From NCBI GenBank assembly GCA_002205965.3, contig NADL03000659.1:248001-312000 (forward strand): a stretch of DNA of 64,000 nucleotides, in the 5' to 3' direction. The first letter of the stretch is position 1, and the number at the start of each line of letters is the position of its first letter. The stretch comes from Kappaphycus alvarezii. Lineage: Eukaryota; Rhodophyta; Florideophyceae; Gigartinales; Solieriaceae. The position numbers and the translations under genes are program-made. Under the pieces are notes generated by a model. It saw nothing but the letters and a program-made list of their open reading frames with translations. It was not told where the DNA came from and did not search any database. Positions 42,001-55,100 of this stretch are shown here, piece by piece.

Positions 42001-43700
42001 AGATCGAACTTCCCTGTGGTGAAGGCGCTCAGGAGTATTTGTTAGATCTGTTGCGGTCCCTATAATATATCATGATAGGGGTATTGCGTGAAATTTCAAA
42101 AGCAGTTTCTTTCAGATATCACCTTTCCGAGAAAGTTTACTCCGTAAAACTTCAAAGATTTATTCTTTTCACATTACTCCTTGCGGATTACGGAGAAGTA
42201 ACTGATCTCTGCAAATGATAACTTACCCAGTAAGAGAGCAATTTATCATTTCCTGTGTGAGTATCTTTCTTAACAGATCTGGTTGCAAGACTGCCTATAC
42301 ATGTTTTTTGAATCAAGTAAATATTTTAAAAGGATGAAGTTCACACTAATAAAGGATATAGTGGCGCAAAGGTGTAAAATGAGAGCAAGAATAACACTTC
42401 GAACCAAAGTTCATGCATAAGTGAGTTGAGTGTCAATATATGTCGATAATCAATCATAACGAAACTTACATAAGCATTTAGCACAACCGAAATTCTGTAA
42501 ATTGTTTTTTGTGTAATAGGAACAGCAGTAACCCAGTAAATCTACTTACTTAATTCCATTTAAAATTAACTTCTTTAAAATGACCCACAGGATAAAAAAA
42601 TTAAACTTTGCTGGATTTATTTGAACGAGTTGTGAGGGGTAGAAGTATCACTTATGACGATTTCAACTGTATCTAGTTGATTTCGTAATATTACAACCCG
42701 AACGAAAAATATATGCAACTATAATCATGGTGATGTTCAAAATAATAGTTCCCTGTGTTTTACGCTTTACAGGGTATTTTAGATAGACGTCGTCTGCGTT
42801 TATCTTTGATTGAGGATCAAGGAGTGATGTTTCCGGGTTTGTGTGCTAGAATTTTACTAGTAACTGATTTTCGGGAATGCAACATTAAGGTATATGGCGC
42901 AATTCATGCATGAGTAACCCATTGGTATTAGTGAGGGGTCTTTAAAGGAATTTCAGCTTCACGTATTTGGAATTTTATAATGCACTTTACTCTAAAAATT
43001 AAAATTCACGTGAATAATAATAATATAACTTTTTAATGTACGGACTCGATGTAAACTCAAAGTTATTGGATATTATGGTAATTCTTTTTTAATAAAGAAA
43101 GATACGTTTTTCAATTTTCTCAGAATCCTCCTGAAAAGTTCCTATGGATTAGAAATCCTTTTAGAATAGGTTGAAAAGTTTACAAATAGGTGTTTATCTA
43201 GTACTTACATAAATGAACACATCTTCTTCCATGAAATATTTCATTCTTTGTTATAAACTCGGGTTTTCGTTCATGATTAATCCTAACTATTCCACTAGAT
43301 TAATTTCGGATGGTGGCCTTCGAAGCTTCAATAGTTCATCATAATCATATTTAAAAATTTTCAGCTGTACTTGGAAATATATGCGTTTATTATCAAGGAT
43401 TTCGCGGCGCCTTTTGTATAAATTCAGGTAAATGAGAGGCTCTTCTTGATATAGGAGTTTTTGGTTGGGGACAGGCCTAGAATCAAGGTTCAAGAGGAAG
43501 AAATGGAGCATCTAGATACATCTTCGGAGGCAATAAACAATCGCAGCCAATTGGCCGGAATACTTATAGACTGTATAGGTAGTATAGAAATTTTTAAGGC
43601 TCGTGTTCGTTACGATCTCGACAAAAATATCTGTGAAAAGCATCCCTAGATATTCATCTATAAAATATCTTCCGTGCATTAGTTTAATTCAATGCGCGGT
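39001..43700. other. No recognised gene in about 4.7 kb
   Basis: Mixed composition to 41.7 kb, then strongly AT-rich. Frames at 39637-39966 (minus), 40167-40550 (minus), 41034-41297 and 41383-41661 (plus) are unrecognised. 41641-41690 resembles 24178-24222. No terminal repeats, RNA genes or domains were identified. Confidence 0.45.
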
Positions 43701-43716
43701 GCGCAGTTGTTCTCGT

Positions 43717-44705
43717 CTAGGTACGGAATCCCGACAGACAATAAAAACAAACAAACAAACACACATCAAGACTCACAGGGGTCCGCTGTCCCTCTTTCTC
43801 TTTAAGAACCCTGCGATGTAGTATTACAGCTCGCCGACGGCGAGCAGAAGTTGTAGTGGCAGAGAAGGGGTGATTAATAAGACGGCTGGACGGTATACTT
43901 GTCCTCCGGGCTTTAAGGCCGGGCCGGGATCCGTGGAATGCTAGAACCTTGGGAAGGATAGAGTCCAAAGAATCATAGTCACTAGGGGTGCAATATTGGA
44001 CGAAAAATTGTAGTAGTCGGTCAGAAGTGCTGAATATCACCTTTGGAGATAAGCGATATTGTGACCAACTACAACCTTGAAGTTGTTATTTGTATATACA
44101 AACCGGATTCCGGGGCGGTAAATGTGAATAAATATCAAAGACGGACTATGAGAGGGGTATTATAATATTGGATAGAGAGTTGCGAGTAAAAGGGGAATCC
44201 GGACAGATAAACGTGGCTATAGCCAAAGTTGCCGTTGGCAAGGTTATTGCAAAGGCGGAAGTTAGGAGTCAAGTTCAGAGCAAACACCGCGGTGGCTTTT
44301 TATTCTAATGCCCTAGTGGCCAGGCAGGTATAAATGCTAGTTAACTAGGTTAGGGTTATCGACGACGGGGGGGGGGTGAGAAAGTTACCGTCAGCCAAGT
44401 ACTGGAGATCCAAGTTAGAGATGAATAAAGTCGATACTTGGTACAATAGGGGCCTTTCACCCGCAGAAATATCAGGTCCGAGTTGGGGGCCGAGTGGTAC
44501 AGACTGCCCGTCCCCAGGCCCTCTCGGGTGGTTATAAAGTGCCAAGACCGATGGTGGTCGGAAGTCGAAATAAGTTCCATTACTATACAGTTTAGTACCT
44601 GCAAATGGAATTGATATCGCCTGTACCAAGAATTGGATCAAATAAAGTTCACCAAAATCAGTTCTGCCGGTGGCAGTACAGTATGAGTGCCAATCTACCA
44701 TTAGA
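43717..44705 (-). pseudogene. Orphan repeated reading frame, long copy
   Basis: On the minus strand an ATG at about 44701 opens 118 codons: MVDWHSYCTATGRTDFGELY, LIQFLVQAISIPFAGTKLY, FDFRPPSVLALYNHPRG and VSTLFISNLDLQYLADGNF. Beyond a stop the frame continues protein-like (NFRLCNNLANGNFGYSHVYL, LSGFPFYSQLSIQYYNTPL). It ends in the Arg-rich open stretch at 44040-43717. The start and following blocks recur at 9.06-9.53 kb. Aromatic- and Asn/Tyr-rich composition with few charges would suit a beta-rich structural protein, but that is speculation. No known family was recognised. Stops at several points mean it is degraded. Confidence 0.45.
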
Positions 44706-47700
44706 TCTCGTCAACTATATTTTCTTAAACTGAAATGACATTATTTAGTATGTGCCACTTGGGATTTAGGAATAGCAAAAAAGTATGTAGAAGATGAGTG
44801 AAGTGCTTACCACAACATAGTTCAACCATGGTAAAGGACAATTTCAGGCCTTGGCTGGTCTGGAACAGAATCCGGAAGCCATATTCAGAGTTTAGAAACG
44901 TTACAACTATCCATTGAGTAAAATTGGAAGAAAATAGACCTAATTTACAGACTTGTAAAACCTCAGTCACTTGCCCAATTTAACTACCCTGTTTCCTACA
45001 AAAGTGTGACAAGAGAATTTCTTTCTATTGAAAGGACTCTTTTTTTTGGATAGTAAGTGCTAAATATTTTGTAAGCACTTATTATTTACCAAGAGTACCT
45101 GAATAAATAAAGAAATTTTGATCATGTAGGTAAATTAGGCTCCAAGCGACTCGCCGTTCTTTGGAACAAGAGCAGCGTTAGAATACTATTTACGAGAAAG
45201 ATCCACGGAAGAGTCGGGGGAGTAAAGCGCAAACCAATGATCTTAGTTGAAATATATAGAATGATTATTTTTTAAATATTTTCATGCTGTGAATTCCACA
45301 AAGTGACTCTTATGGCGATTGAGAACGTGAGGAATAATTACGTACGTATTTTACTTCGTGTTATGCATTTTACAATGAGTTCTTCCACCGGAAACTTAAG
45401 CATTACAAAGATAACAAGCTTAGAACACGTGAATTAGAGGGCGAAATGAAATAAGATGGATGATGGAGCGTATCTTTTTGGTCAAATGGGGAGGGTGATC
45501 GAGAGTTACATCGAGCTGTAGCTAAGTTACTATGAATGCAAATGAAGCCAATTAGGCAGTCCAGTACGGTGATTCGAGCGCCTAGATAGGCAATCCCCTT
45601 AAGAAGGATGTTTTAACGGATAATGCAGCACAATCGTCTGTTTAGAGATGTGTTCCTCTCAAATACATCTGTACAAGTTTTTACTCTTCTTATGTTGGAG
45701 GGTATTATTTCTAGGTGCTCGTGGGATGAAATAAATACTGCAGTTCCATTTACTGATTAATTTAGATGTTATTTATGATAAGTTAAGCATATATGGATAC
45801 TGCTCTACTCCCATAATTTTATGTGTTAAAAGCAAAGTTATGTAGTGACTAGAATCAAAACGCGGCTACTCAACGACTTTGGAGTATTTTAAGGCGACGA
45901 AAAAAAAAGCACAGGAAGGTCGGGACCGGAGAAAATTTGTGTGCTAGGGAGGTTTTCTGAAACTTTTGAGCATTATCAAGTGGTCGGAACGGAAATGAAT
46001 CGATTCATGCGACAGCAGCGGGTGTAGTAGCACAATGGTAGAAATGCAGGGTACGGCCGGGCGTTCTGCATTTTTACAGAGAGTGTGAAGGATGTAATCG
46101 AGCATATTATGGGAAATAATCGCTGAAAGGTTTATTCTAGTTGACGGAAACAATTTTGATGTGATTGATACCAGTGGCCTTGATTTATTCCACAGCTGGA
46201 AGTCTACCATTTCGACATCTAAGTCATGAATATTAGAGCATTGAGAAGAACAGTCTTACTTTTGTTGCTTGATAAACCATCAATGTATCTTCTGGCACGG
46301 ACATTCGTAACTTGGTTGAATGAGCTATTGAGAATACAAGATTATGCGTGAAGACGTCGTGAAAATAATTTTTATATAGAAATCAAAGTTTCCGCTGGCG
46401 AACGCGGACTTGCTGGAATATTGTTACATTTGACAAATTTTCATTACTTATTTTGTGAATTACATTATCTATAGTACTGTTTTAAGGTTCTATTGTCCTT
46501 CTTATACTGAATCAATTTAAGCTACAAATTTCAAAAGAAATCAATTTGAAAGAAGTACCAAAAGGAATGTATTTTCGTTAGCTTGAAAAGACTTTTTTAA
46601 ACTAACGAAATAAAGTATGAAATTCTTATTATTACAACGAAGTTAATTTATTGGTGCTTTTTGCGGGCTAATTCAACTACGATATAAATAATTAGGAAGC
46701 GTTCTAAGGGATATATTTGAAGTATAATCTAATCTGGAGAATTCACTATGTGCAGTACAGTACATAAAAAGACTGGACTGGGCTATGCAGTGTAGAAACA
46801 ATTGTAAAAAGCACAAAAATATTTCATCACCTTCACGCGTGTACTTATTATCCACACAAAACTAAAAAAATTTGCTATACTACCCCCAATGAGCGAAAAG
46901 TCAAAAGCTAGAAAAAAATTTAACCAGCAGTTTGGAAAGAACTATATCCGTTCTTTTGTTTCCACCAGTGCTTTTCCCATAAGAAATAAACGGAGGCTTG
47001 CATTATTCTCTCCAGACGTGAACCAAAGTAATCAGAGGTAGCTCTTTGAAAGAACTGAGAATCGGGCTGCGAAGGGATACATATGTGAACCAGTCTTGTG
47101 TGCTCAAAATCAAAGGGTGAGTTAGGGCAAGAAAAATGGCACAAGACAGCTGTAGGTAGTCATGTATATTTCCGTTGACTACAGAAAAGGGGATTCTGGA
47201 TTACAGTCCGACGCAGATCGCACATTAGGCTAGTGTAAAGGTTGCGAAGGAAAAATAAAACAGGTCTATGCACTACAGGCTAGGCAAACGGGTTGATTAC
47301 TTTTAGGTCTTTAGTACTTTTTGCCAAGGTTTTTGGTTTTAAATTTTCTTTCGAAAACGTGTTCGAGGAGTTATTGGGTGTTCAATATCCCCGATAAACC
47401 TACCAACAATCCAATAACCAGTTTAAAAATTCAACATAGTCTTACAAAATTGGGTTTTCTTGTCTCTACAGACTTACGGTATTCATATTGAAGTCCAAGG
47501 GGGAGATAGAAATTATACTTAATGAGTCACTACTAGCTCTATAACTATGGTAATTAAATCGAAATTCGAAGAGATAATTAACTCAGCGATTATCTCTTCT
47601 CCTTTTCCCGTGCCATAGCGTGGAATAGTTGGAAGGATCATAAAACCACTAGAGATAGGAGAAGAATAAGTGTAATGCGCAGAGCTGCGTCGATTAATTC

Positions 47701-50700
47701 GAATTGACGGAAAGGAAGGGGAAAAAATCTTCAAGCACATCTTATAGAGGAACCAATGCCTCCCCAGCGACCAGCCATCCTAAGAAGCTTCTCGTTGATG
47801 GAGAGAACAAAAATTATATAATGATTGCTGCTCTGAGAGCAGTTTCATTCTAGATAACTCTGCTTAGATAAAAAAGTCGGAATGCTCTCGGATGTAAGCT
47901 CGTAGAACAAGAATATTAGGAAGACCTGCAAAGACACAGAAAATTTCTGTTTATTGTTGGTCGCTATATCATCGGGAAAATACGAAGAAATCGGCCAGAT
48001 TTGTTCTACAGCAATAAAAGTATAGAAGGACCTCGAAGAGGGCTAACAAATGAGGAAAACGAGGATATTCTTGTTTACTAGAGTGAGCTCTCTATTTTCC
48101 GCATTATGTAGAGCGACGGACACTGGAAAGCCGGGGGGCTTTATTAGGCCTATATGAGAGAAATATAAATGTAAAATTGTCCTAGCAGAGATCTATAAGT
48201 GTTTATTGTAGTTTTACTATCCATCAGCGGATATGCATAGAAATACACATGTGCAGCCAAGAGCATCATAAGAAGCTCGTTGTTCTGCTGAACGGACCCG
48301 AAAATAATATATCCTGTAGGGAATCTATGTAAATCGTTCTAGGAACCAGGTAAGAAACTAAGATAAAAGAAGAACGTAGAAAAAGAAATAAAACTAGACG
48401 ACTAACGTACATATGGAGCAAAGGGCGAATGGAACCAACGAATGAATGACGGTAGAAGAGAAGAAGTGGCAAAAGAATCAAGCAAAAAGACAGAAAAAGA
48501 AAAATGCAAAGAAAAAGCCAACACATGAGCAATTAAAACTGATTAAAAAAGAAAAAAAAGCACTAAAAAAAAGGATGTAAAAATTAAAGATTTCACATCG
48601 ACGTGCGAGAAGAAGAAAAAATTCCAGCTACTGATGAAGAAAATTCTTTTAACAGGCCATCTGGAATATTTATATTCGTCGGTTTCTTATCATTCGTGTA
48701 ATGTAATGCACCAAGGAATACAAAAGAGAGAATAACTTCGAAAATTTTAGGATTAAACTCAATTTTTCGCTTTTCTGGTGCGCACGAGTAGCGATACCGT
48801 ACAGGACAAATTTTCGTAAAGGCATAATATATACATAAATTTCAAAATATATACATTTAAACAAGTGTTGTAAATTACGAACAATTTCCTTGAATCATTG
48901 GACTTTATTTCTATTCGAGGCAACACCGCTATTGTTTCGATTGATAAGAATACCGGCTACCGTTGCATATACCTGCGGCCCTTCTCTTTTAAATATAGCT
49001 GCAGATCCGAAATTTACAATACCGTTCTCCGGGGTAGTCGTTGTGATCTCAATAGCACACCGCCAGACCAATAAAATTCAAATATTCATGTATTTTCATG
49101 TAATTGGCAGCTATCTATAATTTTTAAAGTCTGTCGTCCTTAGAACTTACTCAAACGGGGATAAAGCCTTACGAGGAACCTATTCATATACACATAGAAA
49201 TGGAACCTAACCATGATCCGACAGAGTACGCTGCGCTTGACATATAATCATGTGTGATCGGCCAACTTATGCGTCAGGCAAACACAGCTCTACTTGTAGT
49301 CCTGCTAAACCACAGCCGAAGAATACAAGGATAGGAAAGTACAACTTCTGTGCAATGAAGAGTAGCAGAGGAGGAGAGAAGAGGTCGCACATTCGAATTA
49401 CGTGTAATAACAAATGTTTCCTCAGCGACAGCCATTACCGCCAGAAGTGTTCTTGAATTCAAGCCGGCAATCCGTGAATGAAGGGGAGGAAGATGAGTCA
49501 GACCTCAGGGCGATAACAGTTTCGATTGCTGATTGCACGTTGAGCAGGCACGAAAAGTTTGCAAAAAACTTGCGAAATGTGCTTCAGAGTACATCTCATT
49601 GACCTATGCCGTGGACTTTTGCAGATATAAAAAATCCGGAAAATATCTCTAAATCGATATTGATGAATCAAAAGTGGTACATTTATGAGGTATGAAATGG
49701 GGGGTAACTCTTTCTGAGGAAGATTGGGGTAATACTGCGTAAGGAGCGAAGAATATTTCCAATCAACAGGATAAGGCGGAATGAGAGCACTGAGAAAGGG
49801 AGATAAATGAAATATATGAAAGAGAAAACCTCAGAAAAAAGGCATAAATGTGCTTGGTGGGGCAAAAATGCAGCTTAAAAGCCGCTCGCAAAACCATTGC
49901 TCTCTTTGCGAAATGAGCAACAAACGTCGGAACTGATTGCATGCAAGGGGATTTTGACACAGGTGAAACAGCATAAGATTCACATCAAGATGCTCTCTCA
50001 GCTGTATTCAATACAATCTGTGCACAAAGAAAGTGAAAGCTTATCACTTGTAATATTTATGTTGTATAGAGGAATGGAATCCATGAAAGAAGAAACAAGA
50101 TGCGTGATTCGTCGCAACTGTATATCAAATATATCAGAAAAACTAGTTGGAGAAATGAAAACTTACGTCTGCTTGATGTTATGTTCCCCTTTATGTGGAT
50201 TTATAATGATCCTTGATGATGAAAACAAATTTAGTAAAACATTTCCACTCGTACAAATTTTTGGAGGGGATAAATAAGCTGATGAAAACCGAGAGAACAA
50301 ATTATGCTTATTTTCCAAAGTAATTCATGTTTTAAAATTTTAAGAGCAGACATAAAATTATAAGTGGGCTCTCATTTACGTCGGTTTCTTAAAAAGCAAA
50401 ATTTCTCTATTATTTTATCAAAAAAGATCAAGTTATTCTTATTTGAACACAGCAAAACCTTGGTAATCGACGTTCAACAGCTTCGGAAAGCAAAATAGTC
50501 AAAAATAAAAATCTGACCAAAATAATTGCCGCCTACTTCAAAACTACATTGACGCATTTAAAAATACTTAAAAAAAATTAAGTAATTTATACCCTAAGAC
50601 ATTTTAGTGCTTATGCTCCCTTTTAGATACATAGCTTACGAGATAAATACATTTTTCACTTTCCAACATTATTCTGTGGTTTTCGGGATGATTACTAAAC

Positions 50701-51885
50701 GTCCTGTAAGCAATTTATATCTAAAACGCCAAACTTCGTAGTTTAATTGTATCTCAGATAGTAGCTCATCCATTTTTATTTAACTTTAAAACCTCGTTCT
50801 CAAGCCGCTGCGAGCTTGAAAATTATCATTTCGAGTCCGAAATTTTCTCACGCAGCACAATGGAAAATTCATTGACTATACAGAAAATATACTAATTCGC
50901 AACTACGCGTCGACAAGTCTTCAATATTTTTTAATTACAAATAAGATTTTCCTCAGTTAAACTAATTGAACTGTTTTTGTGTGTTTACTTTAAGAGGGGG
51001 AGAAAACCCTCTTCTTTCTTCTCTACCTTTTTCAGAAAAGAAAATAAGTAGGACTATTAATAATAAAACTTGCGCTACACTTCATTAAATTTGAATTTCG
51101 ATAAAATTTATACGTATACCAGGAATCCGTTCTGGTTGTAACTCTGTTTAATTTCCGCATTAATAATATTCCAAACAGTTTTTAAGGTATTATAATCTCT
51201 CTACACCAGTTCTAAAGTGCAGTATCCTTTAGAACTACTAAAATTGCCTTGACAAAATCAATTATATTTACTTCTCGTTTGTTGAACGATTGAATATATT
51301 GAGAAAATCAGAGAAAACCCTCTTGTTGGGATGGGACCAATCCAAGAATTAAAATATCACCACCGTAGCGTCCAAATAGCGTGAGTATCCAGGAAATATA
51401 GAAAAGATCACACATTAGACACAAAACCAGCATGATTTACATTCCTATCACTTTGTAATATTAAATTATTTCTATTAAGTAATCTCGAATGAAAATGTTA
51501 TTCATATTCAATATCTATATTAATAGTAAAGTAAATTGCGAGTTTCATCATGATTTATAGCTTCCCCTATTGAAAAGGAACATTCAAATAAGTTGAAGTT
51601 TGTTAGGAAAGGCTGTTAACAACATTACCTCTTCGCAATCTCGTAAGGATATATGTCCGCCAGTATAACCCCAAAAAATATCACCCTGTCCCGAAAAAGC
51701 TTGTGAAGTAAAACTGCGATCATTCAGTGGTCGCTTACAGAATTTTAGATTATTGCATCTGCTGGTTTTATAAAACCCTATCATTGTCCTTTAAGTTCAC
51801 TTTTAAGAAGCACTATATCGATGGTTCATTTTATTAGTGCTACTCCTCGCATTTAACTCAGTGTTACTTGGTTAGTTCCCGTAAC
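44706..51885. other. AT-rich region with no supported gene
   Basis: Only short frames. Two are worth recording. 49250-49456 (plus) ends in a Cys/His arrangement (CNNKCFLSDSHYRQKC) reminiscent of a decayed Gag zinc knuckle. 49897-50277 (plus, 126 codons, no ATG) is charged and unrecognised. 48440-48620 is A/G-rich low complexity. 46754-46765 holds a 'cagtacagtac' word. No RNA gene or repeat ends were seen. Confidence 0.45.
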
Positions 51886-51889
51886 AATG

Positions 51890-52130
51890 ATACAAAAAAC
51901 CTGAATGCTTAATCGCTGCGTTAAGTTCTCTTGTGGTCGTTCTATAATTCCGTTCTACGCCAGCTCATCTCAAGTTGGCTCACTGGTACAATTTGAAGGT
52001 TTCCAATAAGTTTAGTGCTGTAATTGATAAAATTTGTCCTCGTTCATTTTTATCTACTTCAATAAAGCACCTTATGCGTTTATAATACCGTAAAAGAGGT
52101 TTGAACATTGAACCATTTGCCCTTTTTGTC
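51890..52130 (-). pseudogene. Possible Copia integrase trace
   Basis: The minus-strand reading shows FIEVDKNERGQILS, in the position of the R-S-D-N-G-x-E-F block. About 30 residues later, in another frame, it shows GVERNYRTTTRELNAAIKHS, which resembles N-G-x-A-E-R-N-x-R-T-L-x-E-x-A-R-A-M-L of Copia integrases. No flanking pol domains or LTRs could be found. Decay is heavy, so the call is tentative. Confidence 0.33.
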
Positions 52131-52139
52131 ATTTCCTTT

Positions 52140-55100
52140 ATTATATCTTTCCTGCATCTGATCTTGATAGCCCGGAAATACTATCTATTATGGATGAATT
52201 TTTTCTCGACTATCTAATATGGATAGCTGTATTCTCTCTACCCTATTTTATACCTTTATAGTTAGTCCCATGGATAATAGATAGTAAAAGCTTTCCCAGT
52301 ATCGCCTGGACAGTGGATTCTGCTGGTAATCTGAAATATTGAATTACAAAATGTGGTGATACATATATAAACTTATTTAAACTTGGCTTTGCCTTCTACA
52401 TGTAGCAACATGCTCCTTTGACCCTAAAACGTACTGTCTGTTATCTGTGTAGTATAAGGTGCATGAATGATGAAAAAATAACTATGCTTACATCCATGGA
52501 TCTGATTAATCCAATTAATTTTTAAGCCCGAGTTAATTACAGTGATCAACGAAATACTAGTACATTTAAGAGCATAGAGCGCAAAATACTAGTAAAGTTT
52601 CAAATTGGCGTAACATTTCTCTTTTTATATTCCTATTGCTTCATTTGCAGCGGTCTTAAAGTAATTTGCTCGTCGTTTACTGGTTATTAAAATTTATAAA
52701 TCAACACTACCAAAGGTTCTAATTATTTCTAAATTTTTCTGATTATACGAATACTTATTGCCAAATCTTTTTAAAGTTTTTACATTATGAACGGAATCTA
52801 TTTTCCCTCGGGGAACCGAATCTGCCTAAAAAAGGTAAAAAAATTCCTAGAACATCACCAGAAAACTGATGTAGTGTGATGAAAAGCGGAAAGAAATAGG
52901 ATTTGCACAGATATTTAACTTAAAGGAGTATAGTTATGGTCTATAAAACTAACCAATATAGAATTTTCACAAAAATATCTTGATATTACATATCAATCTA
53001 CATAAACGAGAACGTTTTTAGAAAATATCCTTTTTCGTTTTTTCTGAAAGTAGCAGGATCTAAAATTTTCTTCAGACTTCGAGATAGGAAGGATCGAATA
53101 ACTGTGAGCTGTTCATAAATCATCGAAGAATAATCGAACAGATAAGCTCAAAAGTTGAGGTTGTTAGAATATTAATGAAATCCAAAAAGCTTCAAAATTT
53201 CAGAGTTACGTGAGTTTTAGCTCTCTATATTTCCTAATTGATCAATTTTTCGAATCAAAGTAGAAATAATAGTCTGAGGAGTGACAATTGTTATTTTATT
53301 GACGGTGAGAGTTTCACTTGTATAAATTATGCTTTAATCATGAGAAAGTTATTTTCATTGCAACAACTCTGTTCCAAACTTTTCCTGTACAAAATCTAGT
53401 CATTAATGTAAAATATTTTTAAGTATCAGTTAAACCATAAAAAACAAATTACACATGAAGGTAAAATATTTAATCAAGGAAGTGAACCCATTTGAACTTA
53501 GTACAGTAAATTTTAAGCACCAATTTTGCACTAGGGACTAAGTTTTACAGAAAAATTTGACGTTCATGACAAAATTTCTAAGAAAGAAATTATACCCTCA
53601 TGTATCTAGTACTCAGGTGTAAGTTTACCTGTATTAATTTCAATGAATGAGTTATTAGGTTGTGCTCCTATCCCGATTCGAGCAAATTGTGCCACTAAAA
53701 AATCTTCAAATGGGCAGTCTACTTCAATTTTATCTAAAGAAAGTACCAGTGGAATTTTATCTCAAACCGAATAATTTTATAATAATCAAATGGATTTAAA
53801 ATCAGATTACAAATCGTTTGGCATCAGCATTGCAAAGAACTCACCTATTTGCAGGGCACTTTCTAGAAGTTTTTGTTTGAAGCTCGATAAACATCAAATT
53901 AATTTTCTTTCAGCACTGAATGATAATTCTCCCCTTAAATTGACGTGGAATTATTTCAGAATGTTCAAAAATTCACCTTAGACCAGAAAAGATAGAAATT
54001 ATTACTAATGTACTCATATCCTGCTGACATTCATTTCCTGTATAATTTTGTTTCAACTTTTTACCCACGTTGACAACTTTCTGTTTCTAATTTGCTACAG
54101 TGGTTGAAATTAAGACTAATAGATTTGAAAAATATCATACAGCGTTTAGAATAAATAAGAACCTGAAAATTACAAATGTGCCAGATCTGAACACATTGAA
54201 AGCATAGTATGTGGTTTCAATACTGTTTTGAAATTGGGTTTTTGTTTAAAATATAAAAAGAAATTTACTGGTCTATTTTTGAGGTTAGTAAAGGACACTT
54301 TACAAATTACTCGAAAAAAATTTGTCCTTGCTTTCATTTAATATTTCTTAATGTCAAATATAATTACTGAAAGGGCAGATTAAAATATATTCTTAGATTA
54401 AATAAGATATATTTACAAAACAAAATAAACACTTTACACATATTTTTTACACACATTTGACAACTTCAGAAATTAAAATATTATGCAATGGATTTTTGAC
54501 GCATTTGAGAGCTTTTATTCCTTCAAAACTTCTTTTATTTAAGGAAAAATTGCATTGTACTACATTAGTTATCACGAAAGCTATCCTTTGGAATCTTTGC
54601 GCCGCCACCGGCCCATTTTGTGTGTGTGTGGCGCTCTTCAACTATTCTCCCTCTTGATATTGGTATCAATGCTCACTGAGATTATTCGTGTAAATTTTTA
54701 TCCTTCATACAATAAACTGATAAGCTGGTCGCAATTTTATCATTACTTTAGCAACAAAATTCATTCTTTTTCTATGTACTGAACACAGAACGAGATCTAG
54801 AAATTTGATTGTTATAATTTTTCCGGCTATATTAGTGGTAAATCATGCATTGAAAAAAGCATCGTTCTGTAATTTAGATTATTTACTCCAAGAAAACTTA
54901 GAACTCGATAATTTATATCTTTGCATACATTCCGCAAAATCAAAAATCCAAGGAACACCCCCACGAAATCTACTATTATAATTGATGCTTGTATTCTAAT
55001 TCTTTAATTAAAAGAATTCCATGAAATTATTATGTTGCTGTCCCAACGTAATGGTCTGTAATAGGCGAGTAAAAAAAGTTTTACACGAGCTCTTATCCTA

